NCBI RefSeq assembly: GCF_023856365.1
Contig: NC_064550.1
Coordinates: 19,531,629-19,595,628 of the forward strand
Source of the DNA: Brienomyrus brachyistius
Lineage: Eukaryota; Chordata; Actinopteri; Osteoglossiformes; Mormyridae
Length of the DNA: 64,000 bases
Direction: 5' to 3'
The notes under the pieces were generated by a model, which did no database searches, was not told where the DNA came from, and saw only the letters and a list, made by a program, of their open reading frames with translations. The translations under genes were made by a program, and so were the position numbers. This document shows positions 1 to 12,400 of this stretch, piece after piece (positions within the stretch are counted from its first letter, which is position 1; every line of letters starts with the position of its first letter).

Positions 1-1147
1 TAGCATCTTAGTAGTGACGTTATGAGCCCAGCATGCCTCTTTAATGCTTACTGTGGTGGCCAAACCCCCCCCCCCCCCCAGTGGAGGGGGTACAACCGTG
101 GCTAACTTAACTCCCATTTGATGAGTCTGCCTAGACGTTGTGTCATCTCTACACTTTTCTCGGTGACATCATCTGGTGAACGACACAGCCGTTCGTCACA
201 CTGTGTCTGCATTTATGCCATGAGACCCCCGTTCACAACCACTGCCACAGTCCTGTCTCTACTAAGAACCCCATCTCCACACCCCAGGCCTAGAACCACA
301 TGGTCTCTGATCTTCCAACCTGATTTGCAAGGTGGTTTCAGTTGAAGAATCTCTTGCCATAGTGACACGTTGACAGTTTTATTCCTGCTTTACCCTCTAA
401 CCTGCTTCGGTAATAGATCAGATAAGGAAGAACCTTACTGACACAAAGACTTCCATCATCATGGATGTTGCTCATCTAGTGAGGCTCTCCTCCTTGGACA
501 GGTTCTGCAACGAAGGGATTTTCAAAAGAATTTGGTACGACAGTCGTTATCAAGTCCAGCCCTCTGAAAAGCCAAACGCAGTCTGAATACTGAAGACTTT
601 CTTAGATCCTCTTATAAATAAAACATTTGTTGTTTGGGGAGACCTCTACTGGGTAGATATTTAAAAATGAATGTGCAGACCTTAGATATTACTGAACTTT
701 GACTGATTTCTTAATAAATATTGCATGATATTGCATGTTCTGTATTATTTAGATTTAGATCTAGACATCCGGAAATGTGATTTGAGGGCTGAGACATCCT
801 GACAATAATCCTTATTAGTTTTTTGTCCAGCTGAGCTCTTAGTTAGTTAGGGTTCTTTGAGCCTTTAATTGGATGAATCAATGAAAATATTTAAGAAATA
901 TTGAAAATATTTAAATGGGAGTCAAGCTAAATGAGACTGGTTGGAGATTCGGTTTAATTTTGCGGTGGCGTTGAACCAGTTATTCACAGAATTGCAGGTT
1001 TCAGATGAAAGGGTTAAAGCTTATTAACCACAGTTGTTTTCATGGTGAATGAAAAATGTCCATTTCAGCGTTGTTTGATGTGCATGTTTGTTTTGATTGC
1101 TTAGCAGAATGTTAAGCAATGATTTACATTAACATTAACTGCACCTT

Positions 1148-1215
1148 CATAATGCATTCATTATGCATTCATAGAACATTCATTACACATTCATAATGCA
1201 TTCATAGAACATTCA
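1148..1215. repeat. Short A/T-rich tandem repeat (CATTCATAATG-like)
   Basis: CATTCATAATG and CATTCATAGAA units alternate about six times. Confidence 0.7.
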
Positions 1216-1313
1216 AAAGCAGCATATAAGTATACCATAACATCCTAACATACTTTAAAAGCTTTAAAATACATTAATAAGAAATATATGATTATATGAT
1301 TATAATGGTATAA

Positions 1314-1335
1314 TTCTATTCTATTCTATTCTATT
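1314..1335. repeat. (TTCTA)n microsatellite
   Basis: About four copies of the pentamer TTCTA. Confidence 0.8.
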
Positions 1336-2636
1336 TTGTGTCATGAATCAAACTTGTAGACAACATGCTTTCATATCCTTCATGTGGCCGATGGTCTTTT
1401 TAGCGTCTCCTCTCTTTGTCTCTTGGCATCACACATCCGGTCAGTTGTCAGACAGTCCGCAGTGCCCCACCCACCCAAACAAACACGCTGGACAGGGTCC
1501 CACATGGCTGTCAGACAGATTCACTCACACCCAGCTCTCACACGGGGTGGGGGGTAGGGGGGGGGATTTGTGCCAGGCCACAGCCCGAATCAGGAACGCA
1601 TCACTGGGCCAAGGGATGGGGGAATGGGCAGGGGGGCGGGGGAGGGAGGGGTGAGTGGGAGGCAAGCTTGTGGTTTGTGGCCAGAGGCCAGAGGGGTATT
1701 CAGGGGCAGGACCACATTGGCAATGGCTCCACCTGAAAGCTGAATGGTCCCTGGTGTCCCTCCTGTCCTGTCACTCACCGATTCAAAACATATCATTGGT
1801 TGATTATAAAACTGGCCCCTTTATATGAATTACGGGCCTTCTTATGACCCTGCCTGAACCGTAGGCTCTTAGCAGGGTGTGGGATCAGGCTGGGGGGCTG
1901 TGAGTTTCAGGTTAAAGAAGGCTCACACCTTGGGGACCCGTCGCCCCGTGGCACGGCCTTGTCACGGCCGGCCGCATGCCTACTGTCGCGTGATGGGCCC
2001 CTTTATGCCCCCGCACCCCCCCACGCTGGATATCTGGGCTTTAACACCAGATCTCCTATCAGAAAGAATAGCAGCTTTGAAAGCCTGTGACCATCTCTAA
2101 GCCGGAAGGACAATGGGGAGACTGAGAGGTGGCTATCTGTGATCGAGGTGGGGGGGGGCACCAGGTATCTGACCGGGGACAGAGAATGAAAGAAAAGCCC
2201 ATTCATAGCCTTGTCATGAGGTCCTAGATCAGCAGTGAGATGATTAAGGTGGATTCTTCACACTTCGGGTACCGTGTGGCATGGGTATGTCATTCCTGAT
2301 CTCCTTAAATGCAAAACCATTCAACATCCCGAAAGGGACACCATAAAAAAATACAGCAATGTGCTGACATAGATATTTAATAATATTCTAGAGCGTATAT
2401 GGCTCTAAATATGTCAGCAGAAAGGGTTGCAATCATTTGCGTTTTACCTTGATATGAGCATGTTGAAGATCCCATCTTACTCTTGGTTCCTTGAGTGATA
2501 AAAAAGCATCATTCGCGCAACAGTTGAGGTTCTGTGAGTCAGATCCTGCTGTGTAAATGGAAAGACGCATAGTAGCTATATGGTTCCTGACTGGTTCCTG
2601 ACACAGGACGGCCTGTGTGGAACCATTGGTGTAGAA

Positions 2637-2788
2637 CAGTGTTTCCTAGTCCGGTCCTCGGGGATTCACAGCCCATCCATGTTTTTGCTCACTCCGAGCT
2701 CCCTTCCAGACAATCCAGTACGAAGCTGGGAGGAAGCAAAAATGTGGACTGTCTGTGGTTCCCTGATGACCGAATTGGGAAAGACTGG
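2637..2788. mobile_element. hAT-like foldback MITE, copy 1
   Basis: The ends are inverted: it opens CAGTGTTTCCTAGTCCGGTC and closes with GACCGAATTGGGAAAGACTG. Inside, a GTTTTTGCTC block is mirrored by GGAAGCAAAAATGTGGACTG. Flanking octamers GTGTAGAA and GTGCACAA agree at 6 of 8 positions, as in a decayed hAT target duplication. Confidence 0.75.
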
Positions 2789-5252
2789 TGCACAAAAATC
2801 GCCTGGAGGTAAACGTTGAATGGAGTTGACGGTTTGGTCGATGTTGGGGGAGGGGAGGTAGCTGGCTCTTTGACACTTTTCCAGCTGTTCCTGGAAGGCC
2901 CTGGGTAGCCAATGGGAACTTTAAGGAGATAAAGCTCGCAGTGGGACAGAAGCATGTAGAGCTCACTGGAGGATGGCCTCGGAGCAGAAGCCACATCTGC
3001 TCTTGCCTTCTCCAGCTGATATCTTGGGCAGTATGTGGAAGGGGGGAGGATGGGTTCGGTTTTTTGACAAGCCCTGTCAACTCAGTCACCAGGGACCCCC
3101 CCTTTTGACTGTTTGAAAGGGCATCTGCTGGCATATGATGTTGTTGCTCCTTCCAGTGTGGACAGGTTTGTTGGTGGGGGTTGGGTGATCTACAGAAGAT
3201 AAGCCGCAGCTGGAAGTTCCAGCTGGATTGGGGGGGGGGGCAGTTTGAGAGCCACTGCCACCCAGGAGACTGTTATGGTTACACTGGCAGAAAACAAAGG
3301 GCTTGTTTAGACATAACAGCCTACTGCATATGGACTGGTGCAAACACAGTGGTGCTTGGTGACATCCCAGGTAGGGACTAGCGCAGACCTCACCAGCTGT
3401 CACCTAAAGGAACAGCTGTAATACTCCAGCTTATGTCCACCTTGATGTGACTGCAGAACTTCAACCGCTTCAGTAGGTTCCCGGTGGCATTAGGAGATCG
3501 TCCCCATGTCCAGCCTCGAAGCGACGACTGAACCGTAATCCTCTCATTTGGCATGCTGGAGTTTTTGGGGCAGGAAGGCGCTAAGCTGGCCCCCTCAGCT
3601 CTCAGTGGCTGGTGGTTTGCTTGTCAACCTCTCCCTGACTGCGCCAGGAATCCTGGGAAAATTGTGCAGACATGGCGCACCAGCAGTCAGTCCGGGCATT
3701 TGCGTGCTCAGGTCTGTTCGATGTCACGTCCACCACGCTGATAAAATTCTATGTATTTCCAACATGTAAATTAGTCCAGCCATTGACGCACTTGGAAATG
3801 CATTCATGTCCACGGCGCTGAGGAGCTCTACGGGCTGTGGAACAAAGGATAATCTACACCTGGGACGGCTTCTAGGGCCACGGGTGGCTGATCAGAGCCT
3901 TTTCTAGGGTGTGAATTGGGGGGGTAGGGACAGGATTGGTCCCCAAGGCCCACCTGGTGTTTGTCAGAGGGGTAGGAGCCGATGATGACATGCTTTTGCG
4001 TGTTCATGTTAGTGCCGCTGCCCCAACCCCAGATCCCACTTCACTCTGCTTCCCTGTGGCCGAACCTGCTCAAGTTCGTTCTCAGTCCTGGCTCTGCCTC
4101 GCCCCCCCCAGCACAGACTGAGCCCCACAGGACCCAGATGTTTCCAATTAAAAAGGAAGCCGTTCAGCTCGCTCCCTTTTTTAGCCGTGCTGAAAGAGGT
4201 GGGATGGATAGATGGAATATCAGAGCGGGGGTGTGGGGGGAGAGAAACAGACCCTTTTTTCAAACCACAAGGGGGGGGAGGCAGTTCATTTGAAAAGTCA
4301 CTCCGACTGGGCGTTTTGGCACCGGGGGTAGCTGAGTTGTGAATGGAAGACTTTGTGTGACCCATATTATGCTTAATCTGCTTTGTCTGGGCCAGCGCGT
4401 GGACCCGCGGAAAGAGGCGGCACAGTGGAGGGCAAACAGATCGGCGGGTCGGACTCTGGAGGCACCTTGAGACTTGGAGGCCAGTCGCGACTCCGCCCAC
4501 GGAGCTGAGATGCTGCAGTCTCTGTGACTCTGCCCCAGCGTCACATAGCCTTCAGAGAGCAGGCAGATCGCCAGTCGCATGACAATCTATTCGTTGGTCC
4601 ACCAGGCCGGGCTGGGGGGGGGGAGCAGGTGGGACTACATCGTCTCCTAGTTGAATTCTCGATAGGCCATATTAGCACCAGGGGAGGCATCAGGCTGCCC
4701 GGCCTGAAGGGCGGCGCTAATGAATCAAGGTTTCGACTGAGCCGTCGGGGCTTTTGGTGTCACCCGTGAAGGTAGTGGCTGGGGGACCTTATATACATGC
4801 CACTTGTGAAGATGCACCTCACAGGGTCCTCACCGGGAAGAAAAAACAGATCTAACGAGTTTTCCTAAGTTTGTTTTGGGTTTTGTTCGAGGGACACGCG
4901 AGGCAGGCAGGGAGGCTGCAACTGTCGGGCGTGGGGGAGGGCGTCCGAGGGCCGAAAATTATTCGCTTCTCAAAACAAACACTCCTTTCAGCCTGTTGGT
5001 ATCCAGAAGGGGGCCCACATCTTGGCGTTTCTATGAATAACTGCCAGAGTGAAGGGCTAGGACAGAGGTCCCCCCTCCTTGGAAAACAGAGAACAAATGA
5101 GCTGCCAGGCAGGCGTCCACATGCTGCTTTCCATGCCAGAAAGGAGGAGAGGTAGGCTCACTGCTGATAGCTTAGGAGTGGATGTAGCAGGCATAGAGGG
5201 TCACCAATTCCCTCCCTTGCTATTGCACTACGCCCCTGTATACAGCACTGTG

Positions 5253-5583
5253 TACAGCTATAGCCCCCCCCCCCTCCATAGTCCCCCATTTGATACAACT
5301 CCAGACCCCCCCATTTTTCCCCAGTTGGTATAGCTCCAGGGACCCCCATATTTCCCTAGTTGGTACAGCTCCAGCCTCCCCCCATTATCCCCAGTAGCTA
5401 CAGCTCCAGGCCCGCCCACATTTCACCAGTTGGTGCAGCTCTAGGCTCCCCATATTCCCCTAGCTGGTAGAGCTATGGACACCCCCATATATTCCCCAGT
5501 AGGTACAGTTTCAGCCGCCCCCCGCCATTCCTCGAGTTGGTACAGCTTTTGGCTCCCCTGTAATTTCCCAAATAGGTACAGTC
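5253..5583. repeat. Degenerate minisatellite, period about 35 bp, ten copies
   Basis: The core TACAGCT (or TATAGCT, TGCAGCT, TAGAGCT) starts at 5253, 5294, 5329, 5364, 5399, 5434, 5468, 5504, 5541 and 5577. Each core is followed by CCAGG-like and then C-rich sequence and ATTTCC-CAGTTGG. Confidence 0.85.
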
Positions 5584-6431
5584 CTCCTGTATTTCAATAG
5601 AAATCTTTCTGCATTTTTATGTTTTCTCAGCCAAATGGGACCTGCGGGTCCATCTGAAATTACACAGAGCTTTTACACTCCCATTATATCTGCTTTTACA
5701 TGAGTCTTGGATTCTGCTCAGGCCATAACAAGCACATCGGGGGGTGTGATCTCACAGCGGTTTCCCGGTCCGCGTTAGTGGGCACGCCAGCCCGTTCCCG
5801 GGGAGTCGGGATGAAACACTGGTACGATTATGTTGGCTGTAAATCGAGCCATTCTCCCATTCCACGTAGTGCTGGAATGCGCCAGTACGCAGGTGAGGGT
5901 GTGCATGGCGGATCCCGCTCATAGCACCTTCTGCCCACGCCCACGGCGTGTCCCGGACGTGGCGCGGAATCTGGGCCCCGCCCGCCAGGGTGAGCCGGAG
6001 GTATATGGAGAGACAATGTTTCCGGAATATTCCATCTGTTCCTCTCCGTGTCTTGTACCTCAGAAATGTTTGTACCTTAGCAGGAGGTACAAACACCGGG
6101 TTTAATGGGTGTCAGTTGCTGCAAAGATAAATGTTGCCTTTTTGGTGAGCAAAGAAAGCCGTACTGCTGTACTTTTTTAATGCACGATATGGATGTTAAA
6201 TGGTCCGTAAAGCACAGTCCTTTTAATATCATTACTTAAGCTGCAGGGCCATCTGCTTAGTACACATACGTATGGTCACAGTGTTAAGGAAGACTCATCT
6301 CATTAGTCTTAGAAAACTGCCTTGAACATTTAACAACATTCCTGCCTGAGCTTGCATCTCTAATTAAGGCACGACTGTTTACTAGGAGACGAGTATAACT
6401 GTGTTGTGGTGGTGTGTGTTTTCTTCTACAG

Positions 6432-9400
6432 TGAGGGCGGTGGTGACAGTGACCATGACCGAAACCCTGGAGGTGTTTGTGGGCAACACGGTTGAAATCC
6501 CCTGCCAGTATTCCTTCCACGAGGAGCCCAGCATGGTGATGATACAGTGGTTTGTGGTGAGTCGGACTTGTGTTTCCCATAATTCACTGCTTTCCCTCAT
6601 CCAATCACTTCAACATCTGCCATGACTCATAATACTTGAGAGAAGCTAGTTCTTACAGCAGCAAACTTAAATATTTTTTAAACGATGTTAGAATGTCTTT
6701 AATTGCTCAAGCATCCACGTGGCCGATGTCTTGGCGGCAAGAAATAGTTTAATTTCTCTCTATTTTGGGGCTGGATGGGGAACTGGGCTACATTTGAGCT
6801 GACAGGAAACAGTGTGCAGAAGGGGCCATGCTCACGGACCGTGAAGCGAAATGAAAATAACCAAACACAGTCCCACATTTCACGGCCCAACTGCGGAAAT
6901 GGCTGCATGGGAGGCAATTAAAGGCGTCAACAGATATCCGGGCTCCTAGGGCCAAAGCAAACCCAAGCACTTCAGGATATACCTGGAGAATCAGGAGCAG
7001 GTGGAACCAGTCAATAAGCCCAGTCACCCAATTCCCAAAGGCCACACCCCCTTTTCAAAATGGCCGATCATCATTAATATCACTATTTTTAAAAGTCTAC
7101 TTAATGCAGATTCACAGACTTGGTATGTATGTAAAGTAGCAATAATTCAAAAAAGTACTGAAATATGGCCTGTATTTTTAAGTATGTATACTGACACGCA
7201 GTGAGATTAATAAGAGCAAATGGCTGTAACACAAGTGTTGACAAAGTACTAAGTAAGCGCAGCGAGATGTCCAGTCGCTTAGCATTTGAGCGCCTCGTAA
7301 CGGACGGAACAGGAAATCGCCCTTCCTTCCCGAACCGGACCCCATGTCACCGTGACCCCCAGGCTGAGGCCAGCGGTAGCAGGCGAGAGCGCATTTTCTA
7401 CAGCGATGGCACCACGAGCATCGCGGACCAGGGCACGGCCCTCGCCGACAGGATCAGCCTGCGTCCCGGTGACGGCAGTGGGGACCTGCTGCTCACCCTG
7501 AAGGACGTGCACCTGCGGGACGAGCGGCAGTTCATCTGCCAGGTCAACGGGATGTCGGCCGGCAACGGGGAGAGCAAGACACAGCTCAGGGTCTTCGGTA
7601 TGTGACCGGCGCCCCCCTCTGGCTGTACTTTGCATATGCTTTATAAATAATTTTATTATGGTTGCCTTACATTTATTACGGATACATATACATAACAGTC
7701 ATGATCAAATAAACGGCCATTTTTGGTTACGTAGGTTTCCTTATCTGATAATCCATTTATTTGGATGCTTGACTAAAAAAATATTAGCCTGCCCAGTGAA
7801 CTCTTTTTGCTTTAACTTGAACCTGTTGGTCTGGCCTGGTGGTTCCTGGGAGCAGGCCCAGTAAACGGCCAACACCCTACGAACAGCGGTGGGCTGCCGG
7901 CTCAAGCAGCAGTGCGTCTGTGTGGAAACGCCATCCGCTGCTCCGTCAACGTGCTTCTCGTTTATTTCGACAGACCCCCCCGAACCGCCAGCGATCGAGG
8001 GCTTCTACTCCGGAATCTCAGTGAATAACGAACACCCCTCGAAGGTACGGGCCACCTCTGCTCGCGTCGCTCTGCCTGGCCCTTCAACTGCTGGAGGTGC
8101 GAGGATGTGAGCCAGTTTGTCGTTGGTGGCCAGTCTGACCATGGATGACAGTTATCAAAGTTGTCAAGCAAGATGGGGGAGGTTGAAGGGTGCATATTTT
8201 CTCACTTATGGAGGGGGAGGGGGCTGGCTGAGCCAAGGCATAGAGTTTGAGAAGACAGAACACAACATAATGTAAATGCAAAGGTCTATTTATTGATGGC
8301 AAAATAAACCCCAGCCCCTACACCCCTGGCCTGAGCTCCCTCAGTTAAAACTGTTACTGTGGAAGGAAATCTGTGCCGCCCGTCAAGTGTCAAATCCCTC
8401 CCCCCCACCCCACAGATTGCATCCTGTGAGGTCAGAGAAGGCTACCCCAGACCCAACATCTCGTGGTACCGAGATGACACCCTTCTGCTTTCCAAGGCTA
8501 ATGGTGAGCTGTACCCCTCATCTGTGACGTCGCCTCTGTCGGCTGGCAACTGCAAGACCTTGACACAATGTGGAGTGTCCAGGAGTCGAAATTAAAGCAC
8601 CATTTAGCAATAAATTAGTCATTGCGCATTCGATTTGTCAGCATGTGCCGGCACGGGATAAGCCGATTATGATAATATGAGGAATTTTTATGGCTGGATC
8701 ATGCGCCGCTTGTTTGTGGGCTGTGACTGGTGACCAGTGTGGGCTTGTGTATACTTGTGAAAATACGAATGTCCCTTGTTTGGGTTGTTTAGATGTGTTT
8801 ATGCAGGTGTGTTTTCTGTGTATGTTAGCACTGATGTTTGTGTGCTTGTTGACGTAGGTGTTCGCTCGCGTGTGTGGGCGCATGTGCGTATTCTGTGTTT
8901 GTTTACATGTGTGTTAATGTGTTTGTCATTGTGTTTAAAGCTGCTTGTTTGCTGGGGGGGGGGGGTGGTTTACTCCAAGCGTGTGGCTACCATGGTTGTA
9001 TGTTGACATGTGTGCTTGCGCCCCCCAGTGGTCAACGTGGTGACACTGGTTACACGCGAGTCCAGCGGTCTGTTCAGCATACAGAGCAATCTGCACTACA
9101 AGGTGTCCAAGGAAGACAAGGACGCCCACTTCCACTGCCGGGTCACCTACCTCATCCCCGGGGGTGTCAGGACAGCCGAGTCCAGCCCCGTCAACATCAC
9201 TGTGCACTGTGAGTTCCGTCTCCCGCAACATCAGCTCTTCCGGGTCGGTCCATGAGCACGTTCCGTTACGATAGATCCTGGGTCTCCCTTTTCTCCCACA
9301 CAGACCCCACCACCGAGGTCAATATCTGGAAGGAATCACCGGCGGGGCTCGTAAAAGAGGGGGACACGGTGGTTCTCCGTTGCCGGGGCGATGGCAACCC

Positions 9401-12400
9401 CCCACCTCCTTTCACATTCTCCCGAAAGCACGTAAGAAGCCCCCCTCCCCACCTGCTTCTTTGGTGTCAGCCATAAATCTTCTGGAGAAGTGCTTTGGGT
9501 TGGAGGGGGTCAATGCTAGGCTTTGTTAGGGCTTAAAATACAAATTCAGGGGGTGAACAGCCTCACCGCCTTAAAGGCAGGGTGATAAAATTCATAGTGC
9601 TTAACATGCTACCCTGAGTGATGATGCTGTCACTCTTTATCCCATTTTATTGTATTAGTTAATTTACAACCCATTTTCTTTCAGTTCATAAACTTCAAAT
9701 CTCTATTAAAAAAACACATTTCAAAATTTGGTTTGTATGTACTGTGGCTAATTAAATCATCGATTTATGTTGTGCCGCAGCATCCGGAGATCGATCTGGA
9801 CTACAATCTGGACCTTCTGAAGCTGCCGGCAGTGACCCGGGAAGAGAGCGATGTCTACCAGTGTCGCTCGCTGGATCTGGACACGTACGAGGAAGTGACT
9901 GGGGAACTGCAGCTGAAAGTCCACTGTGAGTGATGATCAGCCCTCTGTCCCGCCTCTAACCCCACCTATGGCCCCGCCCCTGACCGCACCCCTGCTCACT
10001 TCATCCAATCCTGTCCTTGCCCCGCCCTCGATTCCAAAGGAATACCTCTGACCTAGCCTAATTCATCCCATCCTGCCCATGACCTGCCTTCTGTAGCTGC
10101 AGGAATGCCATTGACCCTACCCACTCCCGGCAGTGCTAATGGAATACCCCTCCCCCCTCCCCCCATCCTTCGCAGACATGGATCCTGCCATAGTGGTCCC
10201 TAAAGAATCAGAGATCGTTTCCAAGGGAGACAGTCTGATAGCCACTTGTAATGCCTCATCGTCCTTGGAGACCAGCGTCGTATGGTTCAAGGTGGGACGT
10301 CGCTGTCCTGTAGAGATCCCCAAACAGCCTGGTCTGTGCCATGTGTGAGCTGATATGGAGGCTCAGTTGTTTTGCATGATTTGTTATGGCTGTATTTTTA
10401 ATGTGACAGACACTTCCTCACAGACTATATGGAAACTCTCATCTTACCTGCGTTTTCATTGGAAATAGTTAGCGAAAACTATGCTGTAGCACCTTTGAGG
10501 TGTTTCCATGGAGACATTGTGATGTTGCGCTTACACTCTACTGCATCATAATGTATAATCCTACTCCAAAGCCCTACCTCTGTCCTATCATTTGTCCGTC
10601 TGCTCTCTCTGACCAGGATGGCCGGCAGGTTGGCTGGGAGCATGCCCTGCTCTTGAAGGACGTCACGTTCGACATGGCAGGGGAGTACATCTGTGAGGTG
10701 TCAACTCCAGCTCTGGCTGGGCTTAAATCCATCGGGGTGGTGCACATCGTCGTCCAGGGTGAGCTGTTAATGCAGAGCTTCTGGGCTGAGGCCCCAGATG
10801 GTCTGACAGAAGCTCACATGTGATTATATTTCATGTTTTGATACCAGTAATTTCTTGGGCCCTCGGTAGCTGGGTCATATGTGTGTTTCACTGTTACTTA
10901 TTTGCCTCCGTTTACCCCAAGTGCCACAGTTGGTGAATAATCCAGGCTGGACCTGCTCAAATATATACAGCTCTGGGAAAAATGAAGAGACCACAGTATA
11001 ATTTTCAGTTTCACTCCTTTCTTGATTTATGGTAAAGCGTGTGTGTAAAATATACATTTCATTTTTTTTTTTTTGCAAACTGCAACCTAGTTCTTCTCTG
11101 TTTCTCATTAATGAAGGGCTTCTTCCTTGCTTTATGGGTCTTCAGTCCTGTATCTAGGAGCCTGATATGAACTGTCCTAGCAGTGCACCTCACACCTGCA
11201 CTTAATGTATCACATTCCTATCGAAGATCACTTGATGTCATCCTCCGATTCATGAGAAACTGTCGGATAAGTTAACAGTCATCTCTGCCATTAGAGAGTC
11301 ACTTCCACCCTCTACCTGGCTGCTTTCTGGTCGTTCCCAGTGTCTCCTGCTTCACCTTATTCTTGTGACCTGCTGTCTGGGAATCTTTGAGCCTGGAAGC
11401 AACCTGCTTCTTAGTGTAGTTTTCTGCTAGCAGAACCCTGGTTAAACTAAGGTTTTAAAATTAAGTTTTTTTTTAAAACATAAAGTTGTCTTTTAATTTT
11501 TTCCAGAGCTGTAGCTGTATTTAACTGATGTTTTGTGGAACTACAGCAATGCTGGTCGACCCATTAGGCAACATAGGCTGTCCCCTAGGGTGCTGTCTTC
11601 TGAGGGTGTGCTGACTTAGCAAGCCGATTTCAAGCTTGCTTGGGGCTCCACATGGCATTTAACTGAGTGCAAGCATTAGGTAGTGAACTAAAAATGAAAT
11701 GATTAAACAGAAGGCTGATCGGCAGATGGGATTATTGCGCGTATGAATTGCCTTGGGCAAGGAAGATTGATGAGTGACATCGTGACGCCATGACTCCACC
11801 CCTCCAGGACCGCCAGAGATGAATGACGCGGACACGATGACGGAGATGGAGGAGAACTTTGAGGCGTTTGTGAACCTGAGCTGTGAGGCTTGGGGCATTC
11901 CTCCACCTACAGTCTCCTGGACCATCCTTGGCACCGAGGTATCGGCGAGCTTTTGGCTCATTTTCGCTGCTTCCCGAGAGTGATTCAGGCCTGCATCCCG
12001 AAAGCATCACAGAGCCCCAGCGATGGCCCCACCGACCCAGGGATCTTCCCTGCCCTACCATGCATTGGGCAAACACAGTACTATGTGGACACCCTTAATT
12101 AAAGCAGTGATTCTCAGTCCGGTCCCCGGGGACCCACAGAAAATCCACGTTTATGCTGTAGGAGCTGTGAGGAAGCAAAAATGTGAACCGACTGAGGACC
12201 GGGTTGGGAAACACTGAATTAAAAGAACTGACTACCTAAGCCACGCGCATGGCTGACACGTGTATAAGTAAGCACACAGCCTCGTGGCAGCAACAAATAT
12301 CAGTAGCAGAATGGGTGGTTGTAGGTTAGTAACTTGAAACTTGGCACCATCATAGGATACTGTCATTTCTGCCCTCCTATAGCTGCTCTGATCAGCCACA

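Larger units (their letters stand above)
1..6431. other. mcam intron 1 or 5' flank; no coding exon recognised
   Basis: No conserved exon is seen. Contents: a C-run (65-79), a short minisatellite (1148-1215), a TTCTA microsatellite (1314-1335), a hAT-like foldback element (2637-2788) and a 35-bp-period minisatellite (5253-5583). The mcam signal-peptide exon could be here or further upstream. Candidate leaders such as the reading frames at 1343 and 3548 have no matching phase-1 donor that I can defend. Confidence 0.5.

Noticed and set aside
2646..3134. 162-codon minus-strand frame
   Set aside because: Its 3' half runs through a foldback MITE; no conservation recognised.
1343..3650. Possible mcam signal-peptide exon (leaders at 1343 and 3548)
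   Set aside because: Somewhat hydrophobic starts, but no phase-1 GT donor with a good context follows a plausible leader; left as not found.
4009..4500. 163-codon minus-strand frame upstream of mcam
   Set aside because: Low-complexity Pro/Ser/Arg content without motifs; no evidence of an exon.
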